Below, one piece after another: positions 11,401-19,347 of a stretch of DNA of 39,879 nucleotides (the first letter of the stretch is position 1; every line of letters starts with the position of its first letter). The notes beneath the pieces were generated by a model. It searched no databases. It was not told where the DNA came from and saw only the letters and a program-made list of their open reading frames with translations. A program made the translations under genes and the position numbers. The DNA lies in NCBI GenBank assembly GCA_002709665.1, contig PAQK01000037.1, forward strand, positions 1-39,879, read 5' to 3'. This DNA comes from Gemmatimonadota bacterium (GTDB lineage: Bacteria; Latescibacterota; UBA2968; GCA-2709665).

Positions 11401-11615
11401 TTCAGGATAAACTTGCAAAAGACCGGGCGCAGCAGGCACGAAGAAGAGCGAAGCAGAAGAAGACGAGCGAAACTGCGGCACTGGACCGCAAGCCTGAGGT
11501 TTCGGCGTCCTCCACGTACAGCACAGCTTCTATCGAGACACATCGGATTCACACCAGCAAGGTGGCACAATTTGAACCCTTGACGGAGCACCATGATTTC
11601 TGGCGTAGTACGTAA
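8466..11615 (+). CDS. Very acidic protein with D/E-rich repeats, degenerate response-regulator receiver-like domain, TM helix and C-terminal helical domain
   Basis: Start moved from 8400 to ATG 8466 (GAGGAA RBS). IMLLDDDEDNRTLF...LILMNLDG...GATDYFSRPLDV receiver-like core; TM LPLILGMALLVIFSAGLSAVAV. Confidence 0.85.
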   Translation: MPDERETPTPPENQEREASLDQETLDALVGDSGSEDTKDLESLLSNLDGVDDSDEGPSEGEADASDMDNMEALIDQMESDVDAPAEETQTDEAPSEAERDEMNDLLYQDTIADVDQADGEPEESATDEQEESTEDDLESLLSDLDGQDEPEDLATLLDETDDSADVEASSDVDSEEIDEDPESLLAELDGEDVSSTEEIDTDDTPEKSTEEVVVEDLESVLEETADEDVSSGEGEEDLAGEIEALLEDDKEVSDADETQEGSGDEETAATDDTEEDLDALLEGLDTESAESEDVEAEIELELEPAEEDDTETPEPEVEETTLESEDGSSDESTQSDEDVSELDLDEAKDNESPDDQLDELIEDIIDEDAAGDSETEEGVAEEEVSEEDVAELLGDDETLLEDVNAGAEDKQKEPEEGAGDLDDLLDDLDSGALDEASDEDSDDLDSLLDGLDDSDAGDDVSDEMSLDLDEEGDDDLDSMFDDLDTDDESPEEVDATDDDDLGDLFDENLNVGVEKDVAHILATGEPAPESGDDSLLDDDILDGFKSVQESIVSGGEEAGSITGTIMLLDDDEDNRTLFKDALDVSDETYNYIEVDTTDKALETLSSQNASLILMNLDGNTGDAASFLKRLSSSQELPSIPIVVNSTENDQIEEAIRAGATDYFSRPLDVMDVEYQVPKKISNLIKLQKAEHLLAEGLGDDQSATDSQDSDDLGLDSDMDEFDDLMLDDGIEDEDDALRPEDLIAGVSSGGGGAATATRKKGKKRLIPITDQRRMIRERERNAFATRDQSRKLPLILGMALLVIFSAGLSAVAVNYVMNQRQQEVATVTPAAPPKPATVLQQPKFAQKDFEMAKQRTERPNTFQRQADEAKIRIRRTVQELESSGGAWWSPWRVMRSTGVSLDRLVNRRQVSDIMDAFGVNQATVNAGLGNSSTLDYLASVGFDMRGKSADELNARETFELLSARQIKNTNQIVDILSSLQDKLAKDRAQQARRRAKQKKTSETAALDRKPEVSASSTYSTASIETHRIHTSKVAQFEPLTEHHDFWRST

Positions 11616-11645
11616 AACCAGTGGGAGAATTCTATTCCCCTGCCA

Positions 11646-12383
11646 ATGATAGGAATAGCGTGTGGGTTCCGCCACACGACGCCGGCCCCATACGATCGGA
11701 ACACCAGTCTTGAGCACACCGTGCGGGAGCAATATGTAAACGCGGTCATTCAAGCAGGAGGAGTTCCGATACTACTTCCTGCCGTGGAGGATGTGAAATC
11801 CCTCGACCGGATCGAGTCTGCCATAGACGGTCTGCTGCTTCCCGGTGGAGATGACATATCACCGGTCCACTATGGACAGGAGCCACATCCGGCTCTCGGA
11901 GATCTCTCCCCCGAATGTGATGAAAGTCAGCTGCATATCACACGCCGCATATTAGCTCAGGATCGTCCCAAGCCCGTTCTGGCCATCTGCCGGGGCGCAC
12001 AGCTTCTGAATGTTGCGGCAGGCGGCACCCTGTTTCAAGATATTCCCTCCCAGATTCAAAACCCGATTCAGCACCGGCAAGTTTCCCATACCAGTGTTGC
12101 CCTGCATACCATCCATATAAAGACAGGTTCGATTCTGCACACGGTATTCGGTTCGGAACTCATCCAATCGAACAGCTATCACCATCAGGCAATCGACAGG
12201 ATAGCGAACGGATTTGTCCTGTCGGCCGAGTCCTCGGATGGTGTGATCGAAGCTATCGAAATGCCGGGAGCTCCATTTGTTGTGGGCATTCAGTGTCATC
12301 CCGAGGCACTGTGCGAGGTGGATCCTATCTACCAAACCCTCTTCGGCGAATTCGTAATGGCCACAATCTCTCACAAGTCCTGA
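11646..12383 (+). CDS. Gamma-glutamyl-gamma-aminobutyrate hydrolase family protein (peptidase C26)
   Basis: LLPGGDDISPVHYG, PVLAICRGAQLLNVAAGGTLFQDI, GIQCHPE. Confidence 0.93.
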   Translation: MIGIACGFRHTTPAPYDRNTSLEHTVREQYVNAVIQAGGVPILLPAVEDVKSLDRIESAIDGLLLPGGDDISPVHYGQEPHPALGDLSPECDESQLHITRRILAQDRPKPVLAICRGAQLLNVAAGGTLFQDIPSQIQNPIQHRQVSHTSVALHTIHIKTGSILHTVFGSELIQSNSYHHQAIDRIANGFVLSAESSDGVIEAIEMPGAPFVVGIQCHPEALCEVDPIYQTLFGEFVMATISHKS

Positions 12384-12401
12384 TTTGACCCATTCCCCAG
12401 A

Positions 12402-13267
12402 ATGAAGAAAGAACCGTTTCTCTACGCCATCTCCTTTGTGATCGACACCGGCTTCGGCGTGGTTGGAATCACCGTTCCTCTCTTAGCTCTGCAACTGGGA
12501 GCAACCTACAATGAATTGGGGCTCATCGGTGCTGTCAGCTTCTGGTCTACTCCCTCGGTTCCGTAGTCTCCGGCAGGTTGTCGGAGCGTCTGGAATACCG
12601 CAGAACCATGATCGTTGCGAGCTCCCTGGCCGTCCCGATGGTGCTCCTCTTCAATTTTGCTTCCACGGTCATCCAGATTCTCCTGCTTTCCGGAATTATT
12701 CGTCTTTCACTCACCGGACTCTGGCCTTCCAAGCAAGCCTGGCTGGGTAGTGGCAAGGATCGGTCCGAGTTGCTGAATACATTGGGAAAGTACAATGTCT
12801 GCTGGGGGCTTGGAATTCTGGTCGGACCGTTAGCCGGAGGAGCGCTTTACAGCCTTGGAACCGCCATGCCTTTCGTATTCGTTTCCTCGCTAATGGGGCT
12901 CATTTCCATTGTCCTCATCCTTTTGAAAGTACGTGATGAGTATGCTGATAAACCCTCTCCCTATCAACCACAGCATCAAGCCAACGCAAGACAGTTTCTG
13001 CCTATCGCCTGGAGCGCGAACTTCGCTGGGTTTTTCAGCGCCGGGGCGATCTGTGCACTTTTCCCTAAGCTCACGAGCGATCTTGACATTTCGTCCGACA
13101 TTCTCGGCCTGCTCCTGTCTCTAACAGGTGGGGTCGCTGCCCAGCACATTGGATCCGGGGCCCCCTATCTGCTTGCCGCCGTCGTAATTTTTATAGTCGT
13201 CCTTTTGCAAACATATTTGCACCAAGGCATCTCGAAATCCGGACTGTCCTGTCAACCCGGAGACTGA
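12402..13267 (+). pseudogene. MFS transporter remnant with frameshift and probable internal deletion
   Basis: MKKEPFLYAISFVIDTGFGVVGITVPLLALQLGATYNELGLIGAVSF then stop at 12564; reading continues in another frame as VYSLGSVVSGRLSERLEYRRTM... Confidence 0.8.
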
Positions 13268-13271
13268 TACA

Positions 13272-13724
13272 ATGAAGGTGGAATCCCTGACCTTTGCGCT
13301 TGCCCTGCTGGGTTATGCGAGACTGGCAACCAATACGGTCCTTGCTGTTTCGGGAAAATACGTCAGGTGGATGAATCTTTCAGTCATTCCTCCCATTGCG
13401 CTCCACGTGTTCCTGGTCTGAGCTTATCGTTACCATTGGCAGTTTTCTCAGGACACCAGAAACGGACCATTCGGATTCATTGTCTTTCACATCGCCCTTA
13501 TTGTAATCGTATTTACTCCTTTCCTTCCACCTAGAAAAACGGTATTCCTGCTTCTGGTTTCCTTTCTTACCGTTTCGGTCGGCGCTTGTGGTGCAGTATT
13601 CCGTTACCCCGTAGTAGAAATCTATCGAGTCCCGGTGACCGTCATTGCAATCCTCACAAGTATCTATGCCGGATACAAACTTTACCAGAACCGTATCACA
13701 CGGTCGGTGAGCCCGAAAAGCTAA
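13272..13724 (+). pseudogene. Small membrane protein ORF (151 codons) interrupted by one in-frame TGA at 13419-13421
   Basis: MKVESLTFALALLGYARLATNTVLAVSGKYVRWMNLSVIPPIALHVFLV*AYRYHWQFSQDTRNGPFGFIVFHIALIVIVFTPFLPP... to TAA at 13722. Confidence 0.65.
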
Positions 13725-13878
13725 CCTGAACAGCTGCGCAGATCCCTGGAATCGTCCAATGTGTTTCAGGTCTTTACCACTTGACAAAACCTGGCACTTC
13801 ACTCATTATGGCTCGGGTCCGACTAAGCCACGTAGGCCCCAAATACCCATCTACGAACTCGAAAAGGAGTAACGAGAC

Positions 13879-14973
13879 ATGGCTGATCGCATACTCGTCT
13901 ATGTTGGCACCTACACCGAGAAAGAGGCCCAAGTTGAAGGTAAGAGTCAGGGCATTCATATCTACGATCTCGACCTTTCTTCGGGTGCCCTGGCGTCTGT
14001 GAGCGTAACAACTGGGATAATGAACCCGACCTTCCTTGACATCGACAAAGATCAAAAAATCCTGTACTCGGTCAGCGAAGTCGCTGACTCCGGGGGAGAC
14101 CCCTCTGGCGCCATCACTGCATTCCGAATCGATTCGGGTACGGGCGAACTCACGACGCTCAACCATCGTTCCTCCATGGGACCCGGACCTTGCCATCTCA
14201 GTGTGGATGCCTCCGGAAAATTTGTTCTGGTAGCCAACTACTCTGGCGGGAGTGTCTCAATCCTGCCCATAGAGGAAGATGGAAGCCTTGGTGAGGCATC
14301 GGACTTCATCCAGCACGAGGGGTCCAGCGTAAACCCTGGTAGACAAACGGAACCTCACGCACACTCCATCACCCTGGATCCTGGAAACAGATACGCCTAC
14401 TCTGCGGATCTAGGAATCGACAAAGTGCTTATTTACCGTATCGATTTCGAAAACGGCAATCTGATCCCAAACCCTCCACACGGCGAAACAGCACCTGGGG
14501 CCGGACCCCGACATTTCGTGTTCCACCCCAATCGGAAATTTGGATACGTCATCAACGAGCTCGACAATACGGTCACCATATTCGCATACGACGAGGACAG
14601 CGGATCCCTTGAAACCATCGGGGCCAAATCCACTATCCCGAATGACTTTGATGGAACTACCTACTGCGCCGATATTCACATCCTATCTTCAGGCAGGTTT
14701 CTCTACGGAACAAACAGAGGACATGACAGTCTGGTAATCTTCGAAGTGGACTCGGAATCGGGAATGCTCACCACGGTAGACTACGAATCCACGCAGGGCG
14801 AATTCCCTCGGAACTTCGCCATAGATCCCACCGAGACATTCCTGCTTGCGGCGAATCAGAATACCGATAACATCGTGTCATACCGAATCGACCACGACTC
14901 AGGACGACTCACGCCAACGGGGCACATCACTGAAGTACCAACTCCTGTGTGCATCAAGATGACCCGGACCTGA
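13879..14973 (+). CDS. Lactonase family beta-propeller protein (6-phosphogluconolactonase-like)
   Basis: 364 aa; YVGTYTE...GIHIYDLD, GPGPCHLSVDASGKFVLVANYSGGSVSILPI, PHAHSITLDP, GPRHFVFHPN. Confidence 0.93.
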   Translation: MADRILVYVGTYTEKEAQVEGKSQGIHIYDLDLSSGALASVSVTTGIMNPTFLDIDKDQKILYSVSEVADSGGDPSGAITAFRIDSGTGELTTLNHRSSMGPGPCHLSVDASGKFVLVANYSGGSVSILPIEEDGSLGEASDFIQHEGSSVNPGRQTEPHAHSITLDPGNRYAYSADLGIDKVLIYRIDFENGNLIPNPPHGETAPGAGPRHFVFHPNRKFGYVINELDNTVTIFAYDEDSGSLETIGAKSTIPNDFDGTTYCADIHILSSGRFLYGTNRGHDSLVIFEVDSESGMLTTVDYESTQGEFPRNFAIDPTETFLLAANQNTDNIVSYRIDHDSGRLTPTGHITEVPTPVCIKMTRT

Positions 14974-15051
14974 TACATCTGATCCACAGAAACAAACCCA
15001 CCCGCCGCGTTCCGTATTCTCCGATTCAGGAGATCAAGCAGTCCTCCAGCT

Positions 15052-15645
15052 ATGATCACACTCAGCCAGATAAGGAAATCCACCTCCAGACATCAGCCCA
15101 TAATTGTGGATGATTCTAACGACAGGAAAAGAGGCTCGGTTGCGCTCATCCTGCATCAATCGCCACCCGGTCTCCGCCTGTTTTTTGTTGTAAGGGCGAA
15201 CAAGAAAGGAGACCCATGGTCGGGTCACATTGCCTTTCCAGGTGGAAGGGTGGAACCCGGCGACAGGGACCACCGGCATACTGCCGAAAGAGAGACCCGT
15301 GAAGAAACCACACTGGATCTTTCCACGGCCACATATCTTGGTCAGCTGGACGACGTCACCGGCACGACTCTGAAGATCGTGGTTTCTGGATACGTGTACC
15401 ACATCGACACCATCCCGAACCTGAGTTTGAACTACGAACTCACAGAATCGCACTGGATACCCATTGAATCGCTGCTTGTGCCGAACCGCCAGATGTATCA
15501 CAGATTCCAGTTCGAGGGATTCGACGGCAGTCTGCCTGCCATTGATATCCTGGGTCCGGATAAACCTATCCTGTGGGGCCTGACCTATCGACTCGTGGGG
15601 CAGCTCCTGCAACTCGTGGGTTACAGCCTCCCGGGTCTATCCTGA
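15052..15645 (+). CDS. Nudix hydrolase, CoA pyrophosphatase-like
   Basis: IAFPGGRVEPGDRDHRHTAERETREETTLDL Nudix box. Confidence 0.88.
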   Translation: MITLSQIRKSTSRHQPIIVDDSNDRKRGSVALILHQSPPGLRLFFVVRANKKGDPWSGHIAFPGGRVEPGDRDHRHTAERETREETTLDLSTATYLGQLDDVTGTTLKIVVSGYVYHIDTIPNLSLNYELTESHWIPIESLLVPNRQMYHRFQFEGFDGSLPAIDILGPDKPILWGLTYRLVGQLLQLVGYSLPGLS

Positions 15646-15660
15646 CAACACAACCTTTTT

Positions 15661-17073
15661 TTGGGCCTCAAAGTGGACGATTTTCATCGCCTTTCTGCAC
15701 TGGAACTCATTTCATTCTACAAGCGCCGTGACATCTCTCCCGTCGAAGTGACCCGGGCAGTTCTGGAACGTATTGGGAATCTGAATCCGAACCTTAATGC
15801 CTTTGTCACAATCACTTCAGACCTCGCCATTGAGCAGGCTCGCGTGGCGGAGCAGGCATATGCAAAGGAAGCGACTCCACCTCCCCTGGCGGGTGTACCA
15901 GGATCTCTGAAGGATTTGACCTCAACGAAGGGGGTGCGCACAGCAAAAGGCTCCCTGCTTCACAAGGATTGGATACCCGACTACGATGCCCCTCTCGCCG
16001 AGCGCCTCTACGATGCCGGAATGGTCATGCTCGGAAAGACCAATACCCCTGAGTTGGGATGGAAGGGAGACTCAGACAACCGCGTCTTCGGTCCCACACA
16101 CAATCCCTGGCTACACGGCAAAACGGCTGGAGGGTCCAGTGGGGGCGCGGCTGCGGCAGTCGCCTCCTGTCTAGGACCCATCTCTCAGGGTACCGACGGT
16201 GCCGGATCCATACGGATTCCTGCCTCCTTTTGCGGGACGTATGGCATTAAACCTTCGTGGGGTCTCGTCCCGCAATATCCCGCAAGTGCGGTAGAACTTC
16301 TGTCTCACGTTGGGCCCATTACCCGAACCGTTGGCGACGCCGCATTGATGCTTACTGTGATGGCAGGCGCGCACCCCCTGGACAGAATTTCTCTTCCCGT
16401 AGAGATTGATTACTTGGGTGAATTGCAAGGATCAGTAAAAGGACTCAGGATTGCCTGGTCTCCCGACCTTGGGTACGCCTCCGTCGACTCCGAAGTATTG
16501 GCCATTGTATCAAAGGCTGCCAACCGGTTCTCTGAGATGGGATGCCTGTTGGAGGAAAACCATCCTCCGATGCCCGACACGTGGGAAATTCTGGACACAA
16601 TCTGGGCCTCCGCGTTTGCCGGCGTGTATCTGGACAGCCTCGATCAGGTCCGGGATGACTTGGATCCGGGATTGCTAGCTGTTGCAGAGAAAGGCTCGAA
16701 ATACACTGCTGCGCAGCTTGCCAGGGCAAACGCCCTGCGGATCGACTACTATCACGGATGGCGAACCTTTATGGAATCGTACGACCTGGTTTTGACGCCA
16801 ACACTTCCCGTCACTGCATTTCAGGCCGGTGATGACCACCCCGGTCAGGTCAACGACCGTGAGACAACTTACCTGAGCTGGACATCCTTCACCTATCCCT
16901 TTAACATAACCGGCCAGCCGGCCGCAACCGTACCGTGTGGGTTCACCCAGGACGGGCTTCCAGTGGGTCTGCAAATCGTGGGCAAATGGCGTGACGATGT
17001 TTCCGTACTCCGAGCCTCGGCCGCTTTTGAGGAGGCAGCGCCCTGGGCAGATCACCATCCGTTGGTAACCTAG
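15661..17073 (+). CDS. Amidase (amidase signature family); TTG start as called
   Basis: GVPGSLKDLTSTKGVRTAKGS; GKTAGGSSGGAAAAVASCLGPISQGTDGAGSIRIPASFCGTYGIKPS. Confidence 0.93.
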   Translation: MGLKVDDFHRLSALELISFYKRRDISPVEVTRAVLERIGNLNPNLNAFVTITSDLAIEQARVAEQAYAKEATPPPLAGVPGSLKDLTSTKGVRTAKGSLLHKDWIPDYDAPLAERLYDAGMVMLGKTNTPELGWKGDSDNRVFGPTHNPWLHGKTAGGSSGGAAAAVASCLGPISQGTDGAGSIRIPASFCGTYGIKPSWGLVPQYPASAVELLSHVGPITRTVGDAALMLTVMAGAHPLDRISLPVEIDYLGELQGSVKGLRIAWSPDLGYASVDSEVLAIVSKAANRFSEMGCLLEENHPPMPDTWEILDTIWASAFAGVYLDSLDQVRDDLDPGLLAVAEKGSKYTAAQLARANALRIDYYHGWRTFMESYDLVLTPTLPVTAFQAGDDHPGQVNDRETTYLSWTSFTYPFNITGQPAATVPCGFTQDGLPVGLQIVGKWRDDVSVLRASAAFEEAAPWADHHPLVT

Positions 17074-17165
17074 TCTCCGGCCAAACGCCATTTGCTGCAC
17101 ACATGCTATGGCAAACGATCCCAATCAAGACGCTTCGGAAAAATCTATCGACCTTTCCAGAATAG

Positions 17166-17792
17166 TCGGAGATCGTATCATCAGGTCTCGAGGCAATGGC
17201 TATTCGTGCCGACGTGTCCTGTCCCGAAGACTTGGTGTCCGCCATCGAGAGGACGGTCGACCTGTGGGGTCGGCTTGACATTCTCGTCCCGAATGCGGGA
17301 ATTCAGCTTCACAACGAAGATCTGAATTTACACCAGCTAGATGAAGGCGTTTGGAACAGGACTCACGAGGTAAATTACAAGGGTGTCTATCTGGCTGCAA
17401 AATACGGTCTTGCCCAATTCGAGGGACAGGGTGATGGCGGAGCGATCGCCATTGTGGCCTCGATAACCGCCCTCAACAGATCTTCCCGCAATCCCTCATA
17501 CATGTCCGGAAAACATGGCTTGATCGGCCTGTCACGCTACATTGGTGTTCACTATGCAGACCGGAACATCCGGTTCAACAGCGTATGTCCGGGAGCCCTG
17601 GAACGAACACCAATCTTCGATAATCACCCGGACCCCGAGGGCAGGAAATCCAAACTGGAAGATGCAATTCCTCTAGGCCGATTGGGCACACCGGAAGATA
17701 TCGCGCCTACCATCGTCTTTCTGGCCTCTTCGGATGCCGCTTACATCACGGACGCCAATTTCGTCGTAGACGGCGGCCTCACCGTCACCTGA
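17166..17792 (+). pseudogene. SDR family oxidoreductase, N-terminal cofactor-binding segment missing
   Basis: EIVSSGLEAMAIRADVSCPEDLVSAIERTVDLWGRLDILVPNAGIQ...YMSGKHGLIGLSRYIGVHYADRNIRFNSVCPG; TAG at 17163 upstream; no TGxxxGxG motif present. Confidence 0.75.
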
Positions 17793-17816
17793 CCGACCCT
17801 TACCCCCAACTCGCCG

Positions 17817-18776
17817 ATGCGTGACACCACCACATATGCTTCGGTAATCGAAGCGATAGGCCAAACCCCGCTTGTAGAATTGAAGAGGATGACGGAGGGT
17901 GTAGCGGGAACCATCCTGGCCAAATTGGAGTACCTGAATCCGGGTTTCTCCAAAAAGGACAGAATCGCCAGGCAGATCATTCAGGATGCCGAAGATAACG
18001 GTGACCTCGAACCCGGTCAACCGGTTGTGGAACTCACCAGTGGAAACACCGGCACAGGCCTTGCCATCGTCTGCGGGATAAAAGGATATCCCTTCGTCGC
18101 GGTGATGTCTCGAGGAAACTCGGCCGAACGGGCAAGGATGATGACGGCCCTGGGTGCGGAGGTAGTTCTCGTGGACCAGCTCCCCGGGTCCGAACCAGGA
18201 CAGGTATCCGGTGGAGACCTCGCGCAAGTCGAGAAAAGAGCTCGGGAAATTGCGAATGAGCGACAAGCCTTTCGCGCAGACCAGTTCCTCCTGGCAGGCA
18301 ATTTTCGTGCGCACTACCTTCATACCGGTCCAGAAATCCTGTCACAGGCCCCAATCAGTATAGACGCATACTGTGATTTTGTTGGGTCCGGGGGGACATT
18401 TTCCGGGTGTGCTGCAGCTCTCAAAGAGTCGGATCCTGCCATCAAATGCTACGTGGTTGAGCCACAGGGCGCAGCGGCCCTCGCCGGAAAAACTGTCGAA
18501 AACCCCAACCACAGGATACAGGGGGGTGGCTATGCCAGACCCGAACTCCCGCTGCTGAATAACGAATTGATCGATGGATACATCCTTGTTACGGATGATG
18601 AATGCCGGGATGCTGCAAGAAAACTCGCTGCAAGGGAAGGCATATTTGCAGGCTACTCGTCTGGCGCAAATATCGCAGGAGCCCTTCGGATACTTCGTGA
18701 CGAGCAAGCCCTAACCGTGACAACCACCATAAACGACTCCGGTCTCAAATACCTCAGCACGGACCTTTGGCCGTGA
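17817..18776 (+). CDS. Cysteine synthase family, PLP-dependent (cysK-like)
   Basis: NPGFSKKDRIARQII, VVELTSGNTGTGLAIVCGIKGYPFVAVMS, FVGSGGTFSGCA, GIFAGYSSGAN. Confidence 0.93.
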   Translation: MRDTTTYASVIEAIGQTPLVELKRMTEGVAGTILAKLEYLNPGFSKKDRIARQIIQDAEDNGDLEPGQPVVELTSGNTGTGLAIVCGIKGYPFVAVMSRGNSAERARMMTALGAEVVLVDQLPGSEPGQVSGGDLAQVEKRAREIANERQAFRADQFLLAGNFRAHYLHTGPEILSQAPISIDAYCDFVGSGGTFSGCAAALKESDPAIKCYVVEPQGAAALAGKTVENPNHRIQGGGYARPELPLLNNELIDGYILVTDDECRDAARKLAAREGIFAGYSSGANIAGALRILRDEQALTVTTTINDSGLKYLSTDLWP

Positions 18777-18841
18777 CCTGATTCTTGCTATGATCCTTGA
18801 AAAAGGATAAGTTATAGACTCGTGTCAGCATCTGCAGTGAC

Positions 18842-19305
18842 CATCAGTCAGGTGGGGGGCATCTTGTTTCGACCCTGCGCTGATCGTAGGTTTTGTTCAC
18901 GGAGGCACCAAGAAGAAGATCATTCCTATCCTGATCATCCTGCTTGCAGGTCAGGCGCCTGGACAAACGCTGGAGGAGGCCAGGAAGACGATAGAGGATA
19001 TGAACTGGATTGAGGCACTGAACAAACTTCAGATTGGCGTGATCAGAGATGACATAGGTGATCAACTCATACGAGCCGCAGGTGTGGATGGCAAAATCAT
19101 CAAGCCGAAAAGCTCCGCTTACAATATGGTACAAATGCTGTACAAGGGTAGGTTGGACACCATAGCTTACGCAGAAGACATAGCCAGGTATCAGTTTAAG
19201 CTAGCAGGTATCGATCCGAATCTATACGAATCCATCTATGTCCTCCAAAAATCTCACATGGGATGCACATTCCACAAATCCACCGACCCCGGTGTACAGG
19301 ACTGA
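18842..19305 (+). pseudogene. Extracellular solute-binding protein (family 3-like) remnant
   Basis: Signal-peptide-like KKKIIPILIILLAGQAPGQTLEEARKTIEDMNW followed directly by C-terminal SBP-like LNKLQIGVIRDDIGDQLIRAAG...GRLDTIAYAEDIARYQFKLAGIDPNLYESIYVLQKSHMGCTFHKSTDP. Confidence 0.55.
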
Positions 19306-19347
19306 TCTCTTGTGCACGAGCTGAAATGGAGACCAAAACTCAAAGGC

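Noticed and set aside
13419-13421. Stop-codon reassignment or selenocysteine at TGA
   Set aside because: TAA and TAG also interrupt genes in this window, and deletions accompany them, so pseudogenisation is simpler; retained only as a low-probability alternative.
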